Assembly: GCF_004912165.1 (NCBI RefSeq)
Contig: NZ_STGV01000003.1
Coordinates: 434,001-498,000, forward strand
Length of the DNA: 64,000 nucleotides
Direction of reading: 5' to 3'
Origin: Peteryoungia ipomoeae
Lineage (GTDB): Bacteria > Pseudomonadota > Alphaproteobacteria > Rhizobiales > Rhizobiaceae
Numbering within the stretch: the first letter of the stretch is position 1; the number at the start of each line of letters is the position of its first letter. Made by a program: the position numbers and the translations under genes. Positions 1 to 8,573 of this stretch are shown here, piece by piece. Below the pieces are notes generated by a model that searched no databases, was not told the origin of the DNA, and was given only the letters and a program-made list of their open reading frames with translations.

Positions 1-1
1 G

Positions 2-184
2 GATATCGAGGCCTTGCTTCTGGCGCTCGGGGCAGAGATCAGCGAGTGCGAAGGGTCCCGCATCGGGATCTTTCTGTTTGGCCAGGTGCGCGTGTTTCAT
101 CGACCGCATCCATCGCCTGAAACCGACAAAGGTGCTGTAGCAAGCGTTCGAAAATGGCTCGAAGACAATGGAATTACGCCATGA
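2..184 (+). CDS. hicA: HicA-type mRNA interferase toxin, 5' end outside window
   Basis: Reading frame open from the window edge to a TGA at 182-184, giving the last 60 residues of a small protein. It contains an RIGIFL strand, then VFHRPHPSPETDKGA and a C-terminal VRKWLEDNGI helix. These are the characteristic end of the HicA toxin, a dsRBD-like fold that cleaves mRNA and is held inactive by HicB. The catalytic histidine lies in the FHRPHP segment by family knowledge. The stop overlaps the next gene's ATG (ATGA at 181-184), the usual tight hicAB coupling. The N-terminus is missing, so integrity cannot be judged. Confidence 0.85.
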   Translation, partial: DIEALLLALGAEISECEGSRIGIFLFGQVRVFHRPHPSPETDKGAVASVRKWLEDNGITP

Positions 185-516
185 ACAATATCATCGACAT
201 CAAGGGGCACAAGGCCGTCGTCTCGTTTGATCCAGATCTCGGCCTGCTGCGGGGTGAGTTTCTGGGCTTGAACGGCGGCGCGGACTTTTATGCCGACAGC
301 ATTGAAGCGCTTCGTCACGAAGGCAGCCTGTCGCTCGATGTCTTTCTGGACATGTGCGCTGAAAAAGGCGTTGAGCCCTATCGGCAGTTTTCGGGCAAAT
401 TCAACCTCCGCCTGGATCCGAAGATCCACGAAGCGGCGGTTCTCGCCGCGCGCGCCGAGGACAAGAGCCTCAACGAATGGATCTCGGGCCTGATCGAAGA
501 TGCGGCCGGGCGCTGA
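181..516 (+). CDS. hicB: HicB-family antitoxin
   Basis: 111 residues. The start is the ATG at 181, which overlaps the hicA stop; a further upstream ATG at 154 would lie inside hicA and is unlikely. The N-terminal half (GHKAVVSFDPDLGLLRGEF, then DSIEALRHE) is the degraded RNase-H-like HicB domain that binds the toxin. The C-terminal part (FNLRLDPKIHEAAVLAA, then SLNEWI) is a ribbon-helix-helix DNA-binding domain, which in this family autorepresses the hicAB operon. The gene ends directly against the convergent DUF3422 gene with no spacer. The assignment to a toxin-antitoxin pair is firm from the two proteins together. Confidence 0.85.
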   Translation: MNNIIDIKGHKAVVSFDPDLGLLRGEFLGLNGGADFYADSIEALRHEGSLSLDVFLDMCAEKGVEPYRQFSGKFNLRLDPKIHEAAVLAARAEDKSLNEWISGLIEDAAGR

Positions 517-1884
517 TCAATCATCCCTCTCGTGGTGGCGTCTCAGCCTTCGCACCATCCACCAGACGCCGAGGATGGCGATTGGGACCGAAAGGCCGGT
601 GACGACGACAGGATCGACCGGCAGGAGATCGTGCGGGATAGCCTTGGCGGCATAGCCGATCAGGCCGATGACGTAGTATGAAATCGCAGCGACCGAGAGG
701 CCTTCGACCGTTTGCTGCAGGCGCAGCTGCATTTCGGCGCGCCGGTTCATGGCGGTCAGCAGATCGGAATTCTGCCGCTCGAGTTCAACGTCGATCCAGG
801 ACCGGACGAGCCCTGTAGCGCGGGCGAGCTTGCGGGAGAGATTGGCCTGGCGCTCTTCGATCGACTGGCAGGTGCGCATGGCTGGCGCCAGGCGTCGTTC
901 CAGAAAGGCACCGAGCGTTTCGTGGCCCGGTACCGGGGTTTCATCGAGCGTCTTGATGCGCTCGCGGACGATCCCGTCATAGGCACGACTTGCCCCGAAA
1001 CGGTATAGGCTGAGGGCGGCATTGGCTTCGAGTTCGGCGGCGAGCCTCGTGATCTCGGTCAGCATCTCGTCAGACTCGTCGCGGGCATGGGCTTTCATGC
1101 GCTGGGTCACCGCGGTCAGTCCATCCTCGATGCGACGCATTTCCGGCGACAATGCCTGGGCAAGCGGCAGGCCGAGCATGGCCATGGTGCGATAGGTCTC
1201 GATATCGAGAAGGCGCTGGATCACGGCTCCGCGCCCGGCCTCGGTCATGCCGCGATCGATAACAAGAATCTGGGTCAGGCCGTTTCCATCCTGACGAAAA
1301 TCGGTGAGCACGGCCGCCTGGCCGTTCTTGAGTTCACTGTAGCAAAGGCTGGCCGGATCGAAGACGGCCCGGGCGCTGGCGATATCGGGACCATCAGGCC
1401 GCAATTCCAGGCGTATGCCCGAGATCAGTGGGCCCGGCGCTGTGAAACCATCTCCGAAAGGGTGGATCGGCACTTCGCCGCCGAACGTCTCCGGCAGCGG
1501 CGCATCCCAGAACCAGGTGGAAAACTCGGTATGGCGCTCCCAGCGCAGCGTGCCCTGCCCCCAGGCAAGCGCGTGATGGCGGGTCTGCCTGTCCGGCGGG
1601 GCCACGCCGCGCGCCCGCGACAATTCGGAAATGGCGGCGTGGTGAACCGCCGCTCCGCCATCCATCATGAAGGCCAGCTGGAAGATCACCCGGCCCGAGC
1701 TCAGGAGCGGATACGGCCGCGCATGGATTTCACCCAGTGCGATCGCGCGTTCCGGCGCCGATGGAAATGCGAAGTCACCCTTTGCCACGCCTGCCCCCTT
1801 GCCTGATCGCATCACGCTAGCAGCGCTCTTGCCAATCGGCAAAGGCTCATTCGCGAGTGGCGCCATCATTGAAGCACTGGACAA
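517..1884 (-). CDS. DUF3422 family membrane-anchored protein
   Basis: 455 residues from the longest start. The N-terminal part carries the DUF3422 hallmark ALGEIHARPYP, followed by long helical stretches rich in charged residues and a C-terminal pair of hydrophobic segments (around AAISYYVIGLIGYAAK and VVVTGLSVPIAILGVWW) ending in a basic tail, so the bulk is probably cytoplasmic and tethered to the inner membrane. The start is uncertain: none of the first ATGs has a good Shine-Dalgarno sequence, and an internal GTG near 1785 preceded by AAGGGGGC is an alternative. The function of the family is unknown. The gene is divergent from the GntR regulator at 1939, and its longest start overlaps the candidate operator there. 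Confidence 0.8.
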   Translation of the reverse strand: MSSASMMAPLANEPLPIGKSAASVMRSGKGAGVAKGDFAFPSAPERAIALGEIHARPYPLLSSGRVIFQLAFMMDGGAAVHHAAISELSRARGVAPPDRQTRHHALAWGQGTLRWERHTEFSTWFWDAPLPETFGGEVPIHPFGDGFTAPGPLISGIRLELRPDGPDIASARAVFDPASLCYSELKNGQAAVLTDFRQDGNGLTQILVIDRGMTEAGRGAVIQRLLDIETYRTMAMLGLPLAQALSPEMRRIEDGLTAVTQRMKAHARDESDEMLTEITRLAAELEANAALSLYRFGASRAYDGIVRERIKTLDETPVPGHETLGAFLERRLAPAMRTCQSIEERQANLSRKLARATGLVRSWIDVELERQNSDLLTAMNRRAEMQLRLQQTVEGLSVAAISYYVIGLIGYAAKAIPHDLLPVDPVVVTGLSVPIAILGVWWMVRRLRRHHERDD

Positions 1885-1896
1885 ATTAATTGACCA
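1878..1896. promoter_or_regulatory. Candidate GntR/FCD operator in front of the lut operon
   Basis: TGGACAAATTAATTGACCA is an imperfect 19-bp dyad (TGG.CAA ... TTG.CCA) about 43 bp upstream of the GTG start of the GntR-type regulator. FadR/LldR-type regulators commonly bind TGGTnnnACCA-like dyads, so autoregulation and control of lutABC are plausible. This is inference from position and symmetry. Confidence 0.45.
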
Positions 1897-1938
1897 ATTG
1901 CCGCGACCGCTGTTAACTCGGCGTCTCGGGAGGCGAAT

Positions 1939-2778
1939 GTGAGCAAGGACGAAACCAGATTATTCTCCGGCATCAGCCACAGCCGGACGGCCGATGAGGT
2001 GGTCCAGCAGATCGAGCTTCTGATTCTGGACGGCGTGCTGCGCGATGGCGACCGGCTGCCCGGCGAACGCGATCTGGCGCAATCCCTCGACGTATCCCGC
2101 CCTATCCTGCGCGAAGCGTTGAAAGAGCTTGAAGCGCGGGGCTTGCTGACAAGCCATCATGGTGGCGGCACCTTTGTGGCCGACATCATCGGGCAAGTGT
2201 TTTCAAAACCGATCACCGATCTCATTTCCCGTCATGCCCGCGCAACGCGGGACTATCTCGAATATCGTCGCGAACTTGAAGGGCTGACCGCCGAGCTTGC
2301 CGCCCGGCGCGCCTCAGAGACGGACAAGGCGCTGCTTGCCCGCATCATCGAGGACATGCGCCGCGCCCATCAGAGCGGCCTGCCTGAAGACGAGCTGGCT
2401 GCCGACGTCGAGTTTCACAATGCCGTTGGCGAGGCGGCGCATAATATCGTTCTCCTGCACACGATGCGCGCCTGTTACAGGCTTTTGTCGGAAGGCATCT
2501 TCTTCAATCGCAAGGCCGTGTTTTCGCTACCGGATGCGCGCGAGCAATTGCTGGCGCAGCATGTGGCAATCCATGATGCCATCATTGCCGGCGATGCGAT
2601 CGCCGCCAAGCAGGCGGCACAGGCGCATATCGATTTTGTCATGCGGGCGGTCGACGAGAGCGTGCGCGCGGACGAATGGGGGCGCGTTTCGAAGTTACGA
2701 CTGCTCAAGCGTGACAAAGACAATGCTTCGATGCGGCCGGGCAAAGCCAACAATACCAAAACGGAGACCGCACGATGA
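1939..2778 (+). CDS. FadR-subfamily GntR transcriptional regulator, probable L-lactate regulator
   Basis: 279 residues starting at GTG 1939, preceded by GGGAGGCGA. The N-terminal winged helix-turn-helix (residues about 15-80) includes PGERDLAQSLDVSRPILREAL and GGGTFV, typical of GntR proteins. The C-terminal FCD domain keeps the metal/ligand residues: an Asp and His in ADVEFHNAVGEAAHN, His in QHVAIHDAI and His in QAHIDFV. The stop overlaps the lutA ATG (ATGA at 2775-2778), so the regulator is cotranscribed with lutABC. By analogy with LldR/LutR proteins it likely responds to lactate and represses its own operon; the ligand is inferred from context. Confidence 0.85.
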   Translation: MSKDETRLFSGISHSRTADEVVQQIELLILDGVLRDGDRLPGERDLAQSLDVSRPILREALKELEARGLLTSHHGGGTFVADIIGQVFSKPITDLISRHARATRDYLEYRRELEGLTAELAARRASETDKALLARIIEDMRRAHQSGLPEDELAADVEFHNAVGEAAHNIVLLHTMRACYRLLSEGIFFNRKAVFSLPDAREQLLAQHVAIHDAIIAGDAIAAKQAAQAHIDFVMRAVDESVRADEWGRVSKLRLLKRDKDNASMRPGKANNTKTETAR

Positions 2779-3545
2779 CAGCTGAAACCCAGGCACCGAA
2801 GGTTGGCCTCTTTGCCACCTGTCTCGTCGATCTCTTCCGGCCAAGCGTCGGCTTTGCTGCCGCCAAGCTTCTGGAGGAAGCCGGTTGCGAGGTGCATGTG
2901 CCGCTTGCCCAGACCTGCTGCGGCCAGCCGGCCTACAATTCCGGCGACCGTAAAGATGCAAAGGACCTGGCCAAGCAGGCGATCGAGCTCTTTGAAGGGT
3001 TCGATTACATCGTTGCGCCATCAGGTTCGTGCGCGGCCATGCTCAAGATGCATTATCCGGAGCTCTTCCAGGGCGACGCTGAATGGGAGGAACGCTGTCG
3101 GCGATTTTCCGACAAGGTGTACGAACTCGTTTCTTTCCTGACCGATATCCGTGGCATGTCCGGGGTGACGGCACGGCTGAGCAAGACCGTGACCTATCAC
3201 GATAGCTGTTCGGGGCTTCGGGAGCTTGGAATAAGCCACCAGCCGCGCCAGCTACTCTCCAGCATCGACGGGCTGAAGCTGGAGGAAATGGCAGGATCGG
3301 ATGTCTGCTGCGGCTTTGGTGGCACCTTCTGCGTCAAATATCCCGATATTTCCGGAAAGATCGTTTCGAAGAAGACGGCGACCATAACCGAGACCGGAGC
3401 CGACATGCTGCTTGCCGGTGACATGGGCTGCCTGATGAACATGGCAGGCAAGCTGAAGCGCGAAGGCTCTTCCATCGAGGTGCGGCATGTGGCCGAGGTT
3501 CTGGCCGGAATGACCGACAGCCGACCGATTGCGGGTGGCAAGTGA
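2775..3545 (+). CDS. lutA: L-lactate utilization protein LutA, (Fe-S)-binding CCG-domain protein
   Basis: 256 residues, the usual length for LutA/YkgE. Two CCG domains are visible: the first ends QTCCGQPAYNSGD and the second contains YHDSCSGLRELG and DVCCGFGGTFCVKYPD. The CCG cysteines ligand an iron-sulfur cluster in related heterodisulfide reductase and glycolate oxidase subunits. LutA, LutB and LutC together oxidise L-lactate to pyruvate in the cytoplasm, passing electrons to the respiratory chain. The start overlaps the regulator's stop codon, and lutB follows after 21 bp with its own GGGAGGAG ribosome site. Confidence 0.92.
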   Translation: MTAETQAPKVGLFATCLVDLFRPSVGFAAAKLLEEAGCEVHVPLAQTCCGQPAYNSGDRKDAKDLAKQAIELFEGFDYIVAPSGSCAAMLKMHYPELFQGDAEWEERCRRFSDKVYELVSFLTDIRGMSGVTARLSKTVTYHDSCSGLRELGISHQPRQLLSSIDGLKLEEMAGSDVCCGFGGTFCVKYPDISGKIVSKKTATITETGADMLLAGDMGCLMNMAGKLKREGSSIEVRHVAEVLAGMTDSRPIAGGK

Positions 3546-3566
3546 GAGCCGAGGGAGGAGATCCAG

Positions 3567-4991
3567 ATGCAGTTCACCGCACCGCAGTTTAAAGACAATG
3601 CCGCCCGTGCGCTGGCTGACAGCCAGCTGCAGAAGGCGCTCACAAATGTTGAGCGCGGCTTCATCAACAAGCGTGCCGCCGCCGCAGCGGCACTCCCCGA
3701 ATTCGAGGCGCTGCGCGACAGGGGCCGCGATATCAAGGATCATACGCTCGCCCATCTCGACCTCTATCTCGAGGCTTACGAGACCAAGGTGACGGAAGCC
3801 GGCGGGCATGTGCACTGGGCAGAAAGCGCAGAAGATGCACGCGCCATCGTGCTCGACATCTGCGGGCGCGTTGGCGCGAAAACCGTGACCAAGGGCAAAT
3901 CGATGATCACGGAGGAGATCAATCTCAATGATTTCCTGGCGGATCACGACATCGAGCCTGTCGAGACCGATCTTGGCGAATACATCATCCAGCTGCGCGG
4001 TGAGCATCCGAGCCACATCATCGCGCCGGCCGTCCATTTGAACAAGGAGCAAGTGGAGGCCGATTTCCGTCGCGTGCACACCCATCTTGCGGCCGACCGT
4101 GACCTCACGGCAGCGGAAACACTGCTTTCAGAGGCACGTCACGTTCTGCGCAAACGCTATTTCGATGCCGATATCGGCATCACCGGCGCCAATTTCCTGA
4201 TTGCCGAAACGGGCACCTCGGTCATCGTGACAAATGAGGGAAATGGCGATCTCACCCAGTCCCTGCCGCGTGTGCATATCGTCATGGCCTCGATCGAAAA
4301 GCTCGTGCCGACGCTGGAGGACTGTTCGCAGATCCTGAGGCTGCTTGCCCGCTCGGCGACCGGTCAGGATATTTCCACCTACACCACCTTTTCCACCGGA
4401 CCGCGCCGGGCAGACGATCCGGACGGGCCGGAGGAATACCACGTCATCCTGCTCGACAATGGCCGGACCGCGATGCTCGGCAGTGACTTCCAGGACATGC
4501 TGCGCTGCATCCGCTGCGGCGCCTGCATGAACCATTGTCCGATCTATCATGCCGTCGGCGGCCATGCCTATGGCTCCGTCTATCCGGGGCCGATGGGGGC
4601 GGTCCTCACCCCCTCCCTCTTCGGGGTCGATCAATCCGGCCACCTGCCGAATGCCTCCACCTTCTGCGGGCGCTGCGAAAGTGTCTGCCCCATGCGCATC
4701 CCGCTGCCGAAGATGATGCGCCACTGGCGCGAGCGGGAATTCGAGCGGCATCTGAACCCGGCCACCACCCGCTACGGGCTTGGTCTCTGGGCCTTCGTTG
4801 CCCGGCGGCCGAAGCTTTATCGCCTGGCGACCGGCCTTGGCGCACGCCTGCTGAACGTGATCGGTGGCGCGCGCGGTCGCATCTCCGCTCTCCCGCTTGC
4901 AGGCGGATGGACCAAATACCGTGACCTGCCCGCACCGGAGAGCCGAACCTTTGCCCAGCAATGGGCGGCACGCCAGAAGACGGGACACTGA
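3567..4991 (+). CDS. lutB: L-lactate utilization iron-sulfur protein LutB
   Basis: 474 residues. The N-terminal two thirds is a LUD domain (for example TKGKSMITEEI, then GITGANFLIAETGT). It is followed by two 4Fe-4S cysteine motifs, CIRCGACMNHCP at about residue 312 and CGRCESVCPMRIP at about residue 365, and a C-terminal tail. This is the LutB/YkgF architecture, the electron-transfer core of the lactate oxidase complex. The length matches the family and all ferredoxin cysteines are present. The gene sits between lutA and lutC with short spacers. Confidence 0.93.
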   Translation: MQFTAPQFKDNAARALADSQLQKALTNVERGFINKRAAAAAALPEFEALRDRGRDIKDHTLAHLDLYLEAYETKVTEAGGHVHWAESAEDARAIVLDICGRVGAKTVTKGKSMITEEINLNDFLADHDIEPVETDLGEYIIQLRGEHPSHIIAPAVHLNKEQVEADFRRVHTHLAADRDLTAAETLLSEARHVLRKRYFDADIGITGANFLIAETGTSVIVTNEGNGDLTQSLPRVHIVMASIEKLVPTLEDCSQILRLLARSATGQDISTYTTFSTGPRRADDPDGPEEYHVILLDNGRTAMLGSDFQDMLRCIRCGACMNHCPIYHAVGGHAYGSVYPGPMGAVLTPSLFGVDQSGHLPNASTFCGRCESVCPMRIPLPKMMRHWREREFERHLNPATTRYGLGLWAFVARRPKLYRLATGLGARLLNVIGGARGRISALPLAGGWTKYRDLPAPESRTFAQQWAARQKTGH

Positions 4992-4994
4992 GCC

Positions 4995-5684
4995 ATGACC
5001 AGCCCACGCAGCGGCCGTGCCGCCATCCTTTCCCGCATCCGCAGCTCGCTCAAGGTTGGCGAGCATGACAGGAACCGCGCCGCGACCGTGCAGGAGCGGC
5101 TGGCCAGTCACCCTCAGGGCATCATCCCGAAACGCGGACAATTGCCGCCGGAGGAGCGGGTAAACCTCTTTGTCGCCATGGCAGAGAAATACAATGCGAC
5201 CGTGGAACGGGTCATCGATGCAAGCAGCCTGCCGGTGCTCGTTGGCGCCTATCTCCAGAACCGCAACTTGCCGGCCAGAGTGCGCATCGGAGAGGATCCT
5301 CGCCTTGCTGGACAGGACTGGCGTGCTGCTGGCGCCCTCGAAGTGACGTCAGGCCCGTCCGATGGAACCGATCTCGTCGCCGTCAGCCATGCCTTTGGCG
5401 GCATTGCCGAGACCGGCACGCTATGCCTCCTGTCGGGGCCGGACAATCCGGTGACCCTGACCTTCCTGCCCGAACATCATATCGTTGTTGTCGAAGCGCG
5501 CGACATTGCGGGTGACATGGAGACCATCTGGGCGCGGCTGAGGGCCCGTTCTGGGCAGGCTATGCCGCGTACCGTGAACCTGGTCACAGGACCGTCACGC
5601 TCGGCAGATATCGAGCAGACCCTGTTGTTGGGCGCGCATGGCCCCCGGGCCTTGCACATCGTTTTGGTTGGGGAGCCCGGATAA
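4995..5684 (+). CDS. lutC: L-lactate utilization protein LutC (LUD domain)
   Basis: 229 residues. It is a single LUD domain with the family signature FGGIAETGTLCLLSGPDNP, followed by TFLPEHHIVVVEA and a C-terminal GPSRSADIEQ segment. LutC is the third component of the LutABC lactate oxidation system. It begins 3 bp after the lutB stop, so the three genes are translationally close. Nothing is missing relative to the family. The operon seems to end here, since the next gene starts 110 bp on and belongs to a different pathway. Confidence 0.92.
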   Translation: MTSPRSGRAAILSRIRSSLKVGEHDRNRAATVQERLASHPQGIIPKRGQLPPEERVNLFVAMAEKYNATVERVIDASSLPVLVGAYLQNRNLPARVRIGEDPRLAGQDWRAAGALEVTSGPSDGTDLVAVSHAFGGIAETGTLCLLSGPDNPVTLTFLPEHHIVVVEARDIAGDMETIWARLRARSGQAMPRTVNLVTGPSRSADIEQTLLLGAHGPRALHIVLVGEPG

Positions 5685-5794
5685 GCCCACATCCAGGAAT
5701 TGCGCTTTTATTGACTAATGATGGAACAATTTGACCTGCAACGCCGTTCGACTTCCCTTCTGCCAAAAATGAATTTTGAAGTGGGGACTAGAAG

Positions 5795-7126
5795 ATGCAG
5801 TCACATTTGCAGGGAACGCCGCGTATTGCGCTCGTTTCCACCCATGGTTATGTCGCAGCCCACCCGCCGCTTGGCGCCGCCGATACCGGTGGCCAGGTGG
5901 TCTACGTGCTGGAACTGGCCAAGAAGCTGGCGCAGTTGGGGCACAAGGTCGATATCTTTACCCGCCGCTTTGAAGATCAGCCTGAAATCGACGAGGTCGA
6001 CGAGAATGTGCGGGTGGTGCGCATTCCCTGCGGTGGCCCGGACTTTATTGCGAAGGAATATCTGCACCGTCACCTGACCGAGTGGAACGAAAAGGCGCTG
6101 CGCTGGATCAAGCAGCAAGACCTCAACTACCTCTTCATCAACAGCCACTACTGGGATGCCGGCGTTGCCGGTCAGCGCCTGTCGGAGGCGTTGAAAGTTC
6201 CGCATATCCACACACCGCACTCACTGGGACTCTGGAAGAAGCGGCAGATGGAGACGGATTACCCTGAACGGGCCGACCGTTTTGAAGCGGAATTCAACTT
6301 CAAGGAACGCATTCAGCATGAGCTGATCGTCTATCGCAGCTGCCAGATGGTGATCGCGACGACACCGATCCAGCTCGACATGCTGATGGAGGACTACAAT
6401 CTTCCGCGCAACCGGGTGCACATGATCCCGCCTGGCTATGACGACAACCGCTTCTTCCCCGTCTCGGAATCTTCAAGGCAGATGGTGCGTCAGCGTTTCG
6501 GCTTCGAGGGGCGGACGGTGCTGGCGCTTGGTCGCCTTGCAACGAACAAGGGATATGATCTGCTGATCGACGGATTCCAGGTTCTGTCCGAGCGCATGCC
6601 GGACGCGCGTCTGCGCCTCGCGCTTGGCGGCGAAAACATGGACGAGCAGGAACAGACCATCCTCGCTCAGCTGAAGCGACAGGTGCAGGACCTCGGCATT
6701 TCAGACAAGGTGGAGTTCTCTGGGTTCATTGCCGACGAAGACCTGCCCGACATGTATCGCGCCGCCGATCTCTTCGTTTTGTCCAGCCGCTACGAGCCCT
6801 TCGGCATGACGGCGATCGAGGCGATGGCGAGCGGCACGCCGACCATCGTCACCGTGCATGGCGGTCTTTTCCGCGCCATCAGCTACGGCCGGCACGCGCT
6901 GTTTGCAGATCCATTTGACAAATACGATCTTGGGATCACCATGATGAAACCGCTCAAGCATCCACGCTTATACGGACGCCTGTCGCGGATGGGGGCCCAC
7001 AAGGCGCGCAGCCTGTTCACCTGGACCGGCATTGCACAGCAGCTTGTGGCGCTGGTCGAGGGGCGTCCGGGAGCGCAGGCTCTGGAAGAAAGCGATTGGG
7101 CGGAACCATGGAACGACGGGGATTGA
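5795..7126 (+). CDS. mfpsA: Mannosylfructose-phosphate synthase (GT4 glycosyltransferase)
   Basis: 443 residues, start ATG 5795 behind a GTGGGGA sequence. The N-terminal domain has THGYVAAHPP and the sucrose-phosphate-synthase-like glycine loop DTGGQVVYV (residues 30-38). The C-terminal domain has ALGRLATNKGYD for the nucleotide-sugar site and the GT4 E-x7-E motif in EPFGMTAIEAMASGTP. The protein matches the Agrobacterium mannosylfructose-phosphate synthase, which transfers mannose from GDP-mannose to fructose 6-phosphate to make the osmolyte precursor. The partner phosphatase follows with overlapping genes, which supports this over a plain sucrose-phosphate synthase. Substrate choice is inferred from family and pairing. 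Confidence 0.85.
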   Translation: MQSHLQGTPRIALVSTHGYVAAHPPLGAADTGGQVVYVLELAKKLAQLGHKVDIFTRRFEDQPEIDEVDENVRVVRIPCGGPDFIAKEYLHRHLTEWNEKALRWIKQQDLNYLFINSHYWDAGVAGQRLSEALKVPHIHTPHSLGLWKKRQMETDYPERADRFEAEFNFKERIQHELIVYRSCQMVIATTPIQLDMLMEDYNLPRNRVHMIPPGYDDNRFFPVSESSRQMVRQRFGFEGRTVLALGRLATNKGYDLLIDGFQVLSERMPDARLRLALGGENMDEQEQTILAQLKRQVQDLGISDKVEFSGFIADEDLPDMYRAADLFVLSSRYEPFGMTAIEAMASGTPTIVTVHGGLFRAISYGRHALFADPFDKYDLGITMMKPLKHPRLYGRLSRMGAHKARSLFTWTGIAQQLVALVEGRPGAQALEESDWAEPWNDGD

Positions 7127-7866
7127 AACCCATCCGGCTGTTTGCCTCGGATCTTGACGGCACACTGGCCGGCGATCGCGAGGGCAGCCTTGCCTTCAGC
7201 CGCTTCTGGTCGGACCTGCCGCGAGAGCGGCGACCGCTTCTCGTCTACAACAGCGGTCGCCTGATCGAGGACATCCAGGCCTTTACCGAGGAAGAGGGAT
7301 TGCCCAGGGCCGACTTCATCATCGGCGGCGTCGGAACCATGCTTCATGCCGACCATGATCCGGACATTGCGCATGCCTATGCTGCAACGCTCGGCAGCCG
7401 GTTCGACGTCGACCTTCTTGAAGCCGACCTGTTTGCCTTCGAGCAGATGACTCGGCAGCCGGCGAAGTATCAGCACGCCTTCAAATCAAGCTGGTATCTG
7501 CATGATGCCAGCAAAGAGGACGTCATTGCGCTGGAACAGCGGTTGCGAAGTGCGGGCCATCCCGTGCGGATTGTCTATTCCAGCAGCCGCGACCTCGATG
7601 TCATCCCGGAGATGGCAGACAAGGGCCAGGCGCTGCGCTGGCTCTGCGGCAAGCTTGGCATTGCCCTCGACGAAGTGATCGTTGCCGGCGACACGGGCAA
7701 TGATCTTGCCATGTTCGAAATCGAGGACGTTCGCGGCATCGTGCCGGAAAATGCCTTGCCTGAACTCGTCAGTTTCGCGCAGGCATCAGAGCGCATCGTG
7801 CAGGTGCCGGGCTTTGCGGCGCGCGGTGTCCTGGCGGGCCTTAGGGCATTCGGGCTGCAACCATGA
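7108..7866 (+). CDS. mfppA: Mannosylfructose-phosphate phosphatase (HAD family)
   Basis: 252 residues from ATG 7108, which overlaps the synthase end by 19 bp; a TTG at 7096 in the same frame is a weaker alternative. The HAD motif I is FASDLDGTLAGD (nucleophile Asp15, general acid Asp17), motif II is in LLVYNSGR, a basic residue is in DKGQALRWL, and the acidic motif IV is VAGDTGNDLAMF. The arrangement is that of sucrose-phosphate phosphatase-type HAD proteins. It would remove the phosphate from mannosylfructose phosphate to release the compatible solute. The overlap implies translational coupling to the synthase. Confidence 0.85.
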   Translation: MERRGLKPIRLFASDLDGTLAGDREGSLAFSRFWSDLPRERRPLLVYNSGRLIEDIQAFTEEEGLPRADFIIGGVGTMLHADHDPDIAHAYAATLGSRFDVDLLEADLFAFEQMTRQPAKYQHAFKSSWYLHDASKEDVIALEQRLRSAGHPVRIVYSSSRDLDVIPEMADKGQALRWLCGKLGIALDEVIVAGDTGNDLAMFEIEDVRGIVPENALPELVSFAQASERIVQVPGFAARGVLAGLRAFGLQP

Positions 7867-7891
7867 CGGATGTCACAATCGGCACCGTCTG

Positions 7892-7928
7892 ACGCCGAAC
7901 CGGCGTGACTTTGCCGCAGTCCTGCGGC
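7892..7928. repeat. Two adjacent stem-loops between mfppA and the Nudix gene
   Basis: ACGCCG-aac-CGGCGT (7892-7906) is followed by GCCGCAG-tc-CTGCGGC (7913-7928). Neither is followed by a clear T-tract on the plus strand, so they may be a factor-dependent stop or mRNA 3'-end stabiliser for the mannosylfructose operon. The rest of the 190-bp gap (7867-8056) holds nothing else I can name apart from AT-rich sequence around 8015-8040 that could carry the Nudix promoter. Confidence 0.4.
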
Positions 7929-8056
7929 TATCTCTGGGTGATGTCGCTGTTAGCACAGCATTCACCACAAAAACTGTTCGAATGGGGACGCAAGCGTTCG
8001 ATTTCGAACTTTCACAATAATGATCTAATATTGACTCCGAATCGAGGTGAGAAACT

Positions 8057-8566
8057 TTGGGTATCATTGGTCGCATCACATCCGATCTCCGTCTCATGCT
8101 GCAGCGTCCGCCGCGGCAGCAATTTGCCGCGATCTGCCATCGCCGGCGCAAGAAGAGCGGCGAACTGGAGGTTTTGCTGATCACCAGCCGCGAAACAGGT
8201 CGCTGGGTGATCCCGAAGGGCTGGCATATGCCCGGCAAGCAGCCGCACGCCATTGCCGAACGCGAGGCCTTTGAAGAGGCCGGCATCCGCGGCAAGGCGA
8301 CCGTGGAGCCGATCGGCTACTATAGCTACTTCAAGAAATTGAAGAATGGACTGAAAGTGCCAACCCGGGCCCAGGTGCACGCGCTTGAGGTCAAGAGCAT
8401 CGCCAAGGACTTCCCGGAGAAGGGCATGCGGCGTTTCGAATGGATGACGTGCGAAGAGGCAGCCAGCCGCGTGGCAGAGCCGGAACTGCGAACCCTGTTT
8501 CTCGACTTTGCGAAAACTGTCGCAAATTCGGTGCAGAACTCCCAAAAAGCCGGGAAAGCCGCCTGA
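8057..8566 (+). CDS. Nudix hydrolase, diphosphoinositol-polyphosphate-hydrolase-like
   Basis: 169 residues starting at TTG 8057; a GAGG at 8044-8047 stands 9 bp ahead and no ATG nearby is in frame. After RWVIPKGW the Nudix box reads GKQPHAIAEREAFEEAGI, which keeps the metal-binding REAFEEAG core, while the upstream conserved Glu is replaced by Lys as in many rhizobial proteins of this type. A YYSYFKK strand follows. The family hydrolyses nucleoside or inositol diphosphates; the actual substrate cannot be told. It lies just upstream of pit but has its own promoter region. Confidence 0.85.
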   Translation: MGIIGRITSDLRLMLQRPPRQQFAAICHRRRKKSGELEVLLITSRETGRWVIPKGWHMPGKQPHAIAEREAFEEAGIRGKATVEPIGYYSYFKKLKNGLKVPTRAQVHALEVKSIAKDFPEKGMRRFEWMTCEEAASRVAEPELRTLFLDFAKTVANSVQNSQKAGKAA

Positions 8567-8573
8567 TTTAAGT

